Assembly: GCA_002779235.1 (NCBI GenBank)
Contig: PEXD01000003.1
Coordinates: 1 to 25,660, forward strand
Length of the DNA: 25,660 nucleotides
From: Candidatus Woesearchaeota archaeon CG07_land_8_20_14_0_80_44_23
GTDB taxonomy: Archaea; Nanobdellota; Nanobdellia; Woesearchaeales; 0-14-0-80-44-23
Reading direction: 5' to 3'
Shown: piece by piece, positions 1 through 5,754 of the stretch
Position numbering within the stretch: position 1 is the first letter of the stretch
Layout of the letters: each line of letters starts with the position of its first letter
The notes under the pieces: model-generated
The model's database searches: none
Told to the model about the DNA's origin: nothing
What the model saw: the letters and a program-made list of their open reading frames with translations, nothing else
Translations under genes and position numbers: made by a program

Positions 1-68
1 ATCCGCGATTAAGAGAGCGTCCGGTCAAACTCCGGACTTTAGTCCGGAGTAGGACGCTCTCAGCGGAT
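1..68. repeat. Long interrupted palindrome over the end of the IMP cyclohydrolase gene
   Basis: Three nested stems can be read directly: 1-6 with 63-68, 13-22 with 52-61 (10 bp, perfect), and 29-38 with 41-50 (10 bp, perfect). The middle and inner stems are separated by an asymmetric internal loop at 23-28. The stop codon of the minus-strand gene (60-62) lies in the palindrome, so the end of that mRNA would fold into this hairpin. It could be a terminator or 3' stabilising structure, or a mobile palindromic element. The window edge hides what follows. Confidence 0.75.
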
Positions 69-584
69 TTTTATGATTTTTAGAGGGATTTCTTCAAAAT
101 TTTCAAGACAATCTAAAACTAACTGATAATCTGAAGGATCGACAATTATAGAGACATTTTTATAGTTTTTAGCAGCGCATCTAACTATTGCAGGCCCGCC
201 AATATCCAGATTATAGATGGCGGTTTCATGCTTGAATCTATTCTTACTGATTGTTTTCTCAAAAGGATAGAAATTACAAACAACAAGGCTAAAGGGATTT
301 ATTTTATGCTTTTTCATATCTTTCCTATGGCTTTTTATTTTGGGGTCTGCAAGTATTGCCCCAAATATTTTTGGATGAATCAATTTGATCCCGTGTTTTC
401 CCATGATTGGCTCATATCCTGTAATTTCCTTGACGTCTGTACTATTTATTCTATGATTTTTTAGGAATTTAGCAGTGTTTTTTGAGGCAATAATCTCAAA
501 ATCCAACTCCCTCAATTTTCGGGCAAATTTGGCCAAGCCCTTTCTGTTAGAAACAGTAATCAACGCATATTTTTTAGATTCCAT
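60..584 (-). CDS. purH: Stand-alone IMP cyclohydrolase domain (PurH N-terminal domain, PurH2 type)
   Basis: The 174-residue protein matches the N-terminal, MGS-like IMP cyclohydrolase domain of bifunctional PurH, which closes FAICAR to IMP in the last step of purine synthesis. Visible family motifs are KLIHPK (67-72), NFYPFEK (104-110), DIGGPAIVRCAAKN (127-140) and VDPSDY (148-153). The formyltransferase half is absent. Stand-alone cyclohydrolase domains are known in archaea, where PurP can supply the formylation step. One oddity is the glycine-rich phosphate loop, usually STGGTA, which here reads ASKNTA (33-38), so activity may be altered. The ATG at 584 lies about 28 nt downstream of a TATA-like element (607-616), consistent with a leaderless mRNA. 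The gene ends inside a strong palindrome. Confidence 0.85.
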   Translation of the reverse strand: MESKKYALITVSNRKGLAKFARKLRELDFEIIASKNTAKFLKNHRINSTDVKEITGYEPIMGKHGIKLIHPKIFGAILADPKIKSHRKDMKKHKINPFSLVVCNFYPFEKTISKNRFKHETAIYNLDIGGPAIVRCAAKNYKNVSIIVDPSDYQLVLDCLENFEEIPLKIIKIR

Positions 585-606
585 ATAAGGGCATTAAGAT
601 AATTGA

Positions 607-616
607 AGATAAAAGC
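607..616 (-). promoter_or_regulatory. TATA-like element of the IMP cyclohydrolase gene
   Basis: An A/T-rich box (GCTTTTATCT on the minus strand) is centred about 28 nt before the ATG at 584, the spacing seen for most genes in this window. Confidence 0.45.
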
Positions 617-728
617 CTTTCCCTGTTTATTTTGCCTCTTTTAAGAAAACTTTTTAAACTGCCTAAAATGCCTTATTCTTGCCACATTATGCGGGGATGC
701 CGGAGTGGCCAAACGGGGCAGACTCAAG

Positions 729-774
729 TTGATTGAGTGGCGAAGCATTTGCCAATGAACTTTCAGCATGGGTC
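729..774 (+). other. tRNA-Leu intron 1 (46 nt, position 37/38)
   Basis: This is the canonical archaeal intron position, one base 3' of the anticodon. The central BHB helix is CTCA (723-726) with TGGG (769-772), including one G-U pair. The bulges are AG^T (727-729) and TC^A (773-775), and cutting after the second base of each bulge restores the loop CTCAAGA. No ORF is present. Confidence 0.88.
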
Positions 775-806
775 ATCTGCTGGCTTAGTGCCTTCGTGGG
801 TTCGAA

Positions 807-984
807 ACAACCCTTTTCGCTTCGCGAAAAGCGTTGATGGAAAAGGAAGAAGTTTATCCAAGGGCACAAAGACAGGGTCTTGTGCACAAAACCAAAGGTT
901 TTGTTGCTTGCTTCCTGTTTTTTCCTGTTGCAGGAAAAAAGATAATCCATCATCGCCAATCGTAATGATTCGGGTTGGCGAAAG
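807..984 (+). other. tRNA-Leu intron 2 (178 nt, in the T-loop, about position 59/60)
   Basis: The outer helix is the T-stem (796-800 with 986-990). The central BHB helix is TTCG (801-804) with CGAA (979-982). The bulges are AA^A (805-807) and AG^T (983-985), and the intron-side helix is CAACCC (808-813) with GGGTTG (972-977), leaving G978 unpaired. Cutting after the second bulge base yields TTCGAAT, a textbook T-loop. Inside are further helices: 813-820/824-831, 835-841/946-952, 844-849/911-916, 864-873/877-885 (one bulged A), 886-893/897-904 and 918-927/931-940. It is too short to encode a homing endonuclease. T-loop introns are known in some Crenarchaeota; whether this one has any function is unknown. 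Confidence 0.87.
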
Positions 985-998
985 TCCTACTCCCCGCA

Positions 999-1008
999 TT
1001 TTATATTC
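999..1008 (+). promoter_or_regulatory. TATA-like element of the epimerase gene
   Basis: TTTTATATTC begins immediately after the tRNA discriminator base and is centred about 25 nt before the ATG at 1028. This supports a leaderless mRNA and that start codon. Confidence 0.6.
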
Positions 1009-1027
1009 AAAAAGTGGTAATGCTGAA

Positions 1028-2062
1028 ATGAGATTTCTTATTACAGGAGGAGCAGGGTTTCTGGGAATAAACCTCTGCCGCTACCTTAAGAAGAGAGAGC
1101 ATTTTGTCAGGAGCTTTGACATCGCTGAATTTGACTACCCCAACAGAAGCAATTATGAAATCATTAAGGGTGACATTCGGGACAGGGCTGCAGTCAGGAA
1201 GGCGATGAAAGGGATTGATGTTGTCGTGCATGCAGCAGCTGCACTTCCCCTTTATTCAAAGGAGCAGATTTATTCTACTGATGTTATTGGCTCAAAGATT
1301 GTTCTTGAAGAAGCATACAAGGCAAAAGTGAAGCGATTTATTCAAATTTCCTCAACTGCAGTTTACGGAATTCCAAACCACCATCCGCTTTATGAAAATG
1401 ATAACCTTATCGGAGTTGGCCCCTATGGCAAGGCGAAGATTGAGGCAGAGAAGGTGTGCGAGAGGTTCAGGAAAAAGGGAATGTGCGTCTCAATACTCCG
1501 TCCCAAGACATTTGTGGGGCCTGAGCGCATGGGTGTTTTTGCAATTTATTATGATTGGATCAGGCGTGGAAAGAACATCCCCATAATTGGTATGGGAAAT
1601 AACAGGTACCAGCTCCTAGATGTTGAGGACTTGTGCCAGGCAATCCTTTTGTGCGCAACCAAGCCAAAAGGAAAAGTCAATGATACTTTTAACATAGGTG
1701 CGAAGAAATTTTCAACAATGAAAAAAGATTTTGGTTCAGTTTTAAAATATTCAAAGAAAGGAAAGAGGGTTATTGGATTTCCGGCAAAACCAGTGATTCT
1801 TGTTTTGAGGTTTCTTGAGGCGCTTCATCTTTCCCCGCTTTACAGATGGGTTTATGAGACAGCTCCGATGGATTCTTTTGTGAGCATAGAAAAAGCAGAG
1901 AAAAATCTGGGATTTAAGCCAAAATATTCTACAAAGGATGCGCTTATTCGAAATTATAATTGGTATATGAAAAATTACCATGATTTTGAAGGCAAGAGCG
2001 GGGTCTCGCACAGGGTTCCCTGGAAGCAGGGAATTTTGAAGTTTGCAAGCTGGTTTTTCTAA
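1028..2062 (+). CDS. NAD-dependent epimerase/dehydratase (extended SDR, sugar-nucleotide type)
   Basis: The 344-residue Rossmann-fold enzyme starts with the NAD-binding motif TGGAGFLG (7-14). It continues with the acidic DIRD segment, the AAA stretch after VVVHA, the catalytic ISSTAVYG region and the PYGKAK element that supplies the Tyr-x3-Lys pair. This is the GalE/dTDP-glucose dehydratase-like family acting on nucleotide sugars or related substrates. The exact substrate cannot be read from sequence. The open frame continues upstream through tRNA intron 2 into the tRNA, but that is chance: the TATA box at 999-1008 and the Rossmann start set the ATG at 1028. The gene is followed within 10 bp by the right end of a transposon. 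Two polysaccharide deacetylases elsewhere in the window also point to surface-glycan work. Confidence 0.88.
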   Translation: MRFLITGGAGFLGINLCRYLKKREHFVRSFDIAEFDYPNRSNYEIIKGDIRDRAAVRKAMKGIDVVVHAAAALPLYSKEQIYSTDVIGSKIVLEEAYKAKVKRFIQISSTAVYGIPNHHPLYENDNLIGVGPYGKAKIEAEKVCERFRKKGMCVSILRPKTFVGPERMGVFAIYYDWIRRGKNIPIIGMGNNRYQLLDVEDLCQAILLCATKPKGKVNDTFNIGAKKFSTMKKDFGSVLKYSKKGKRVIGFPAKPVILVLRFLEALHLSPLYRWVYETAPMDSFVSIEKAEKNLGFKPKYSTKDALIRNYNWYMKNYHDFEGKSGVSHRVPWKQGILKFASWFF

Positions 2063-2076
2063 CAATATGTGAACTA

Positions 2077-2109
2077 CCCTGACCTAACATTGTGATGTTG
2101 AGGTTAGGG
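2077..2109 (-). repeat. Right-end hairpin of the IS605-type element
   Basis: The stem pairs 2077-2080 with 2106-2109, 2083-2085 with 2101-2103 and 2086-2090 with 2095-2099, closing a TGTG loop. The truncated tnpB stop codon (2084-2086) is inside it. In this family the right end is also the source of the TnpB guide (omega/re) RNA scaffold, so an RNA from about 2250 to 2069 on the minus strand is expected. Expression is not shown here. Confidence 0.65.
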
Positions 2110-3004
2110 CTTCCTGATTCATTGACAACTGTTGCACCTTGTGGTGTAGAGCAATCATCTCTTCAGGCGTTGATTCCGACAATTCCTGCCGTATTTCTAT
2201 AAGTGTCAATCTCTTTATCTCCAATGCTGAATTGTAGTCTCTTGGAATAGAAATTTTGCAATGAGAACAATTGTGTGTCCTTTCCCAAATCTCTTTTCTA
2301 ACCTCTGTTCCGCATTGGCTACATCTTATTGTAGTTCCTTTATAATCCACAGCAACAAATCGTCCACCAGTGCTTTCAACCTTGTAAGCCATCTGTTGCC
2401 TTATCTGACCACAACAAGCGTCTAAAAATGATTTTCCAAATCTACCTCTTGCTATCGTGGAATAATCTATATCCTCCATACCCACAGCATCATAATTATC
2501 CGCATAGTATCTTGTGACCTTGTGAACGAAATCTGTTCTCGTATTGGCAAGTTTCTCATATCTCCTTGCCAAACGAATCCTGAACTTATCTCTATTATTG
2601 CTTCCTTTCTTCTTCTTTGACATCCTACGTTGGCAAGATGCCAACCGCTCTGCATATCTGTTCAAGTATTTTGGATTTGGTGTTTTGACATTATCGCTGT
2701 CCCACAAAACATCTATCAAACCAGTGTCTATTCCCACAACCTTCCTGATTTCCTTCTGTTTTATTTCTTTCTGCTCGTCTGTAATCAAGAAAGCAAACCA
2801 TTTGCCCGACTGCTCTTTCTTTATAACAACCTGCTTGATATCACCTTCTGTTTTCCTATGACATCGTATCCTTATATTCCCTATCTTGGATAGCTTCAGT
2901 GTCTGGCATCTCTTGCCAGTGAGAATCAGCTTGAAACCAGATTGATTCTGACATACTCCCACGAATGAATTGCGTGGGGTTCTGAGGTTGCTGAAGTTTC
3001 TCAT
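2084..3004 (-). pseudogene. tnpB: TnpB-like RNA-guided nuclease, N-terminally truncated (tnpB2)
   Basis: The 306 residues keep the whole catalytic half of TnpB: RuvC-I in VVGIDTG (D93), RuvC-II in VGMEDID (E177), a four-cysteine zinc finger (C228, C231, C246, C249) and RuvC-III in PRDYNSA (D256). About 80-100 residues of the usual N-terminal part (WED/REC) are missing. Recognisable homology begins only near QNQSGFKL (19-26), and the residues before it are encoded across the end-like hairpin at 2958-2978. An in-frame TAA lies five codons upstream of the ATG, so no extension is possible. The ATG overlaps the stop of the previous tnpB, so it may still be translated by coupling. Probably a remnant, but with an intact active site. 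Confidence 0.75.
2958..2978 (-). repeat. Internal transposon-end-like hairpin at the tnpB1/tnpB2 junction
   Basis: CCCACG (2958-2963) pairs perfectly with CGTGGG (2973-2978) around a nine-base loop. On the minus strand it reads CGCAATTCATTCG, similar to the CAATTCATC-plus-hairpin right ends typical of IS200/IS605 elements. It lies 23 bases past the tnpB1 stop, where a right end is expected. Confidence 0.55.
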
Positions 3005-4014
3005 AGCAGTGCCTCTTTAGGGGTATCAGTGTTCCCTTTCAGCATATCCCTGTCTGTGCTGAATTGAGATATTCCTTGACGATACAAATACGCAATGTTG
3101 AAACCCGCATTTGCACCAGAATCCTCAACTATTCCACACTTTTTGCATTGGAATAGATTTCCATTTCTATTAGCCTGTTCAATGTTACCACATCTGCTAC
3201 ATCTTTGACTGGTATATTGTGGTGCGACATAATGAACACTTACTCCGAACTTTTTGGATTTGTATTCTATCATCATCTGTTGCTGATAGAAATTCCAAGA
3301 GTGCAGGGAGTATCGCTGTTTCCTTCTACTTTTCGCTGTCTTTCTTATGTCCTTCAAATCTTCCATCACAACACAAGCATCATTCTCACGAGCAAATTGC
3401 ATCAGAGCAGTTGTCGTCTTATGGTTGATGTCTCGGACAATTCTTGATTCCCTATCCCTTATTTCCTTAATCTTCCTAAGTTTGCCCATCTTCTGCAAAT
3501 GCCTTCTCATATTCTTGTATTTGTGATGAATATGATTAAGAGATTTTCCAAGTTTCAGAACCTTACCAGTTTCAAGGCAACTGGCAACGATTGTGTGATG
3601 AGTAGTGTTCCTATCAACGCCAACAGTTCTTAACTCAGGAATTTTGGGAGCATCAGTATATGAAACGCTGATGTAGGCGAAATCTTCGCCTATTTCAACC
3701 TGATTTATTTTCACAAAATCTCGTGGAAAATAGATTGGCAAAGACAATTTTAAGCAAGGGATAAAAATTTTGTCCTCAACAACTCGTATGCTTTGAGAGG
3801 GAATTGTGAGTTTGACAGACTTAACACTTTTCGCAGTCTTGCTTCTTGAATATTTCCTAAGAATTTGATTACTAATTGCGGATTTCAAACCGAAATGCTT
3901 GACATCAGCAGAGGAAACAGACTTATGTTGCACTCCATACTCTGCAACCTTTTTAGCGAGAGATAACTCTCTGCTAAAATCTTTCTCATGTCCGATTTTG
4001 TAGGTTAAAATCAT
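3001..4014 (-). CDS. tnpB: TnpB, IS200/IS605-family RNA-guided nuclease-like protein (tnpB1)
   Basis: The 337-residue protein matches the archaeal TnpB subfamily that carries the VGVDRNTT RuvC-I motif (D134). It has RuvC-II VVMEDLKDI (E218) and a zinc finger CSRCG...CKKCG (C272, C275, C290, C293). The RuvC-III motif, normally HADxNAAFNI, reads EDSGANAGFNI: the position of the catalytic Asp is Gly300, codon GGT, one transition away from GAT. Neighbouring E297/D298 could conceivably substitute, but a weakened or nuclease-dead protein is the simpler reading. Length is normal for the subfamily. The ATG overlaps the tnpA stop (ATGA), implying coupled translation, and the stop overlaps the next tnpB. 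Confidence 0.85.
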   Translation of the reverse strand: MILTYKIGHEKDFSRELSLAKKVAEYGVQHKSVSSADVKHFGLKSAISNQILRKYSRSKTAKSVKSVKLTIPSQSIRVVEDKIFIPCLKLSLPIYFPRDFVKINQVEIGEDFAYISVSYTDAPKIPELRTVGVDRNTTHHTIVASCLETGKVLKLGKSLNHIHHKYKNMRRHLQKMGKLRKIKEIRDRESRIVRDINHKTTTALMQFARENDACVVMEDLKDIRKTAKSRRKQRYSLHSWNFYQQQMMIEYKSKKFGVSVHYVAPQYTSQRCSRCGNIEQANRNGNLFQCKKCGIVEDSGANAGFNIAYLYRQGISQFSTDRDMLKGNTDTPKEALL

Positions 4015-4412
4015 TTTCCCTTTTGTTCCTCAATATATTTTTTGATTGTCTTTTCTGAAATGTGCCCGACACTTTCACAATAATAACTTCTACTCCACAA
4101 GGTTGGAAGTTTTGTTTTCAAAAACGAAAACTTCTCTCTCAACATTCTTGAAGTATATCCTTTGAATTGCTGAACAATCCAATGCGGTGCTGAAGTTGGA
4201 CTCGCTTTAACAAACAAATGCAGATGCTCTGGCATCACTTCCATAGTATCAATTTCAACATCAATTTCTTTTGCCTTTTCCAAAAGCAACTTTTTCAATT
4301 CTTCATCAACAGGAGAAACCAAAATTTTCCTCCTATATTTCGGACACCAAATCAAATGATACCCAATATTATACACTGCCTTATTTGTCCTCTTCCATCT
4401 TTCACTCGCCAT
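4011..4412 (-). CDS. tnpA: TnpA, IS200/IS605-family Y1 (HUH) transposase
   Basis: The 133-residue single-domain transposase opens with YNIGYHLIWCPKYRRK, typical of the family. The metal-binding HUH motif is H63-L-H65 in MPEHLHLF, and the nucleophile is Y126 in TIKKYIEEQ. Such enzymes move single-stranded DNA by cutting at hairpin-marked ends. A GTG six codons upstream (4430) is in frame, but the ATG at 4412 lies about 29 nt after a TATA-like element (4434-4446) and gives the usual family N-terminus. It heads the tnpA-tnpB-tnpB unit. All catalytic residues are intact, so the element could still move, with or without functional TnpB. Confidence 0.9.
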   Translation of the reverse strand: MASERWKRTNKAVYNIGYHLIWCPKYRRKILVSPVDEELKKLLLEKAKEIDVEIDTMEVMPEHLHLFVKASPTSAPHWIVQQFKGYTSRMLREKFSFLKTKLPTLWSRSYYCESVGHISEKTIKKYIEEQKGK

Positions 4413-4433
4413 ATAGTAGGTTACTGACACTTA

Positions 4434-4446
4434 CTTATTTATAAAC
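4434..4446 (-). promoter_or_regulatory. TATA-like element of the transposon operon
   Basis: AGTTTATAAATAA on the minus strand is centred about 29 nt before the ATG at 4412. It lies in the presumed left end of the element. Confidence 0.5.
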
Positions 4447-4460
4447 TTTGTGGTATTTTA

Positions 4461-4497
4461 CAGGCAATTCATCCCACAACTAAAGTTTGTAGGCTTT
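4461..4497 (+). repeat. Solo transposon-end-like motif A (opposite orientation)
   Basis: CAATTCATCC (4465-4474) is followed by an imperfect hairpin, CCCACAAC against GTTTGTAGG, and a CTTTCTT tail. This is the layout of an IS200/IS605 right end, but on the plus strand, opposite to the transposase genes. The same ten bases recur at 4701-4710. It may be the decayed end of another element. Confidence 0.45.
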
Positions 4498-4526
4498 CTT
4501 GCCAACGAAATCGTAAGTCTTCATAA

Positions 4527-4646
4527 TCATTGACTATTCAATAACCTGTTTATAATCTCATCATAAGTTTCCCTTTTAGTTATTCTCTGCTTTTTCAATT
4601 TTTCAAGAGTCTTATGCTCTATTTGTATATTTGTTCTTTGTTTCAT
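4527..4646 (-). CDS. Very small RHH/antitoxin-like protein (39 aa)
   Basis: The 39-residue product (MKQRTNIQIE...) resembles short archaeal ribbon-helix-helix or VapB-like proteins: a basic beta strand, a helix TLEKLKKQR, then RETYDEIINRLL. These normally bind DNA as dimers and often act as antitoxins. An in-frame ATG at 4712 would add 22 residues, but the TATA box at 4670-4680 lies downstream of that codon and about 29 nt before the ATG at 4646, so 4646 is preferred. No toxin partner is adjacent: the neighbours are the transposon and a divergent pair of unknown genes. It sits between two copies of CAATTCATCC and may be mobile-element cargo. Confidence 0.6.
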   Translation of the reverse strand: MKQRTNIQIEHKTLEKLKKQRITKRETYDEIINRLLNSQ

Positions 4647-4669
4647 ATACACAACGAATACACAACAGC

Positions 4670-4680
4670 TATTTATATCT
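4670..4680 (-). promoter_or_regulatory. TATA-like element of the 39-aa RHH-like gene
   Basis: GATATAAATAG on the minus strand is centred about 29 nt before the ATG at 4646. Confidence 0.55.
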
Positions 4681-4700
4681 TTCAGTGGGATGTCCAGTGC

Positions 4701-4737
4701 CAATTCATCCATAACCTAAATCTTGCGAGATTTCAGG
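4701..4737 (+). repeat. Solo transposon-end-like motif B (opposite orientation)
   Basis: CAATTCATCC (4701-4710) is followed by the hairpin CCTAAATCT (4715-4723), loop TGCG, then AGATTT-C-AGG (4728-4737). The first ten bases are identical to motif A 236 bp away, and the two copies bracket the RHH-like gene. Confidence 0.45.
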
Positions 4738-4760
4738 ATATGAACTTCTTAGCACACAAT

Positions 4761-4768
4761 ATTTAAAA
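4761..4768 (+). promoter_or_regulatory. TATA-like element of the two-gene unit at 4793-5748
   Basis: ATTTAAAA is centred about 28 nt before the ATG at 4793, so the mRNA is probably leaderless. Confidence 0.5.
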
Positions 4769-4792
4769 ACTTCATTTGCTTATTTCTTTCCC

Positions 4793-5263
4793 ATGGAAAA
4801 GGCCTATGAGCTCAGGGGCACAGCAAAGAGTTACCTTTCTGCCGCAGAGCAGCTCGCCAATGTCACATATCCGCTGACAAAGGACCAGCGCCTTTTCCTT
4901 CCCATGCTTGAAAATACATTCATGGCAATGTATACGGGGATGAACGCCCTTCTCAACCATGACCTCAAGTCCAAGTTCCTGAAGGTTCCCCCGGCAGAGA
5001 ATTTTGAATCACGGCTTGCTGCATTCAGGGCCTCGCTCAAACGCAACGGGCTCAGCTTTTCCTATGCAACTGTTGCCCTGGAAATGCGGAGGATTGTTGT
5101 CAAGCACAGGGAAAGCCCTGTGGAGTTTTCCCGGGGCGAGCATTTCATCATCTGCGACGACAGTTACAATCTTGAGAAAATAAGCCTGGAGCAGCTGAGG
5201 GGCTATATCCTCAAGACAAAGATATTTATAGAAGAGCTTTCTGCCATCATGAGGGCAAAATGA
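4793..5263 (+). CDS. Unknown protein, first gene of an overlapping pair (156 aa)
   Basis: I do not recognise a characterised family. The soluble protein looks mostly alpha-helical, with no signal peptide or membrane segment. It has helices rich in Leu/Ala at the N-terminus (AYELRGTAKSYLSAAEQLAN), a central basic stretch around RRIVVKHRES (109-118) and a final amphipathic helix (KTKIFIEELSAIM). The helical layout is reminiscent of nucleotide-binding or HEPN-like bundles, but no HEPN R-x4-6-H motif is evident. It is cotranscribed with the next gene, with which it overlaps by ATGA, and is probably coupled to it, suggesting the two proteins work in a fixed ratio or as a complex. G/C-rich third positions match the chromosomal genes rather than the neighbouring transposon. 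Confidence 0.7.
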   Translation: MEKAYELRGTAKSYLSAAEQLANVTYPLTKDQRLFLPMLENTFMAMYTGMNALLNHDLKSKFLKVPPAENFESRLAAFRASLKRNGLSFSYATVALEMRRIVVKHRESPVEFSRGEHFIICDDSYNLEKISLEQLRGYILKTKIFIEELSAIMRAK

Positions 5264-5748
5264 ACGAGTACCTGAGCGAGGCGTTTGAAGAGCTCAAGCG
5301 CGCAGACCACCTGATTTATGTGAGCCTGAAATACACGCGCACAGTTGACGTAATAAAGTCCATAATAGAGCGCCTGATAAACGCTTATGACGAGGCCATG
5401 ACAGTCCTCCTTGAAAAGGCAAAAGAGGATGGAAAAATAGAGTCATATTCCAAGAATGCCGGAATAAAGTGCAACGAGGTCAAGGCGCTCTACCCCGACA
5501 ACAAGGACATTCAGGCGCACATGGAATTCTACCTGCTTCTGAGGAAAATAACACGCTCTGAGTACAAGAAAATAGAAGAGTACAGGCGCCATGTGGCAAT
5601 GATAGTTCAGCTTGACCAATCAACTATAATAAGCATAGACATAGACCGCGTGAAGGAATACTATGACAGAGCTGATGCATTTGTCAAGAGTGTGGCAGAG
5701 ATTTGCGGCGGCATTGAACCGACAACATATTATGGCGATTACTTTTGA
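5260..5748 (+). CDS. Unknown helical protein, second gene of the pair (162 aa)
   Basis: The product begins MNEYLSEAFEELKRADHLIY and is almost entirely charged amphipathic helix, with a hydrophobic Leu/Ile pattern across the first 50 residues and another long helical stretch near RKITRSEYKKIEEYRRHV (97-114). No catalytic motif, metal site or membrane segment is evident. I believe similar small proteins occur in DPANN genomes, but I cannot name the family. The ATG lies inside the stop codon of the preceding gene (ATGA). The next gene, endonuclease Q, converges seven bases away, so the pair forms a closed two-gene unit. Confidence 0.7.
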   Translation: MNEYLSEAFEELKRADHLIYVSLKYTRTVDVIKSIIERLINAYDEAMTVLLEKAKEDGKIESYSKNAGIKCNEVKALYPDNKDIQAHMEFYLLLRKITRSEYKKIEEYRRHVAMIVQLDQSTIISIDIDRVKEYYDRADAFVKSVAEICGGIEPTTYYGDYF

Positions 5749-5754
5749 TTCCAC

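Larger units (their letters stand above)
691..998 (+). tRNA. tRNA-Leu(CAA), interrupted by two introns
   Basis: The acceptor stem is 691-697 paired with 991-997 (7 perfect pairs) and the discriminator is A998. The D-arm follows at 700-717. The anticodon stem is GCAGA (718-722) with TCTGC (776-780), and the loop is CT-CAA-GA (723-728 plus 775), anticodon CAA at 725-727. A class II variable arm lies at 781-795 (GGC/GCC stem). The T-arm is GTGGG (796-800) and CCTAC (986-990), closing the loop TTCGAAT (801-806 plus 985). Removing 729-774 and 807-984 leaves an 84-nt canonical tRNA-Leu with no encoded CCA. Both junctions fit the archaeal bulge-helix-bulge rule with cleavage after the second bulge base. 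A73 and the long variable arm agree with leucine identity. A TATA-like TTTTTAAA at 651-658 could drive it. Confidence 0.93.
2069..4500 (-). mobile_element. IS200/IS605-family composite: tnpA, tnpB and a truncated second tnpB
   Basis: Three minus-strand genes overlap by ATGA at both junctions (4011-4014 and 3001-3004). They are a Y1 HUH transposase, a full-length TnpB and an N-terminally truncated TnpB of another subfamily. A right-end hairpin covers 2077-2109, followed on the minus strand by a GGTAGTTCAC-type terminus, which places the right boundary near 2069, seven bases past the epimerase stop codon. A second end-like hairpin (2958-2978) sits just before TnpB homology resumes in the second tnpB, suggesting one element landed in another. 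The left end is not sharply defined; an inverted repeat at 4443-4449/4482-4488 lies in the expected zone. Confidence 0.8.

Noticed and set aside
228..464. Plus-strand open frame antisense to the IMP cyclohydrolase gene
   Set aside because: It is a shadow of the minus-strand gene, with Phe/Tyr/Cys-rich sequence and no start signals.
737..1027. Open frame extending the epimerase 97 codons upstream
   Set aside because: It runs through both tRNA exons and intron 2, has no Rossmann-type sequence, and the TATA box at 999-1008 fits only the ATG at 1028.
4647..4712. Longer 61-aa form of the RHH-like protein
   Set aside because: Its extra 22 codons overlap the TATA box and the CAATTCATCC motif; the transcript would begin after that ATG.
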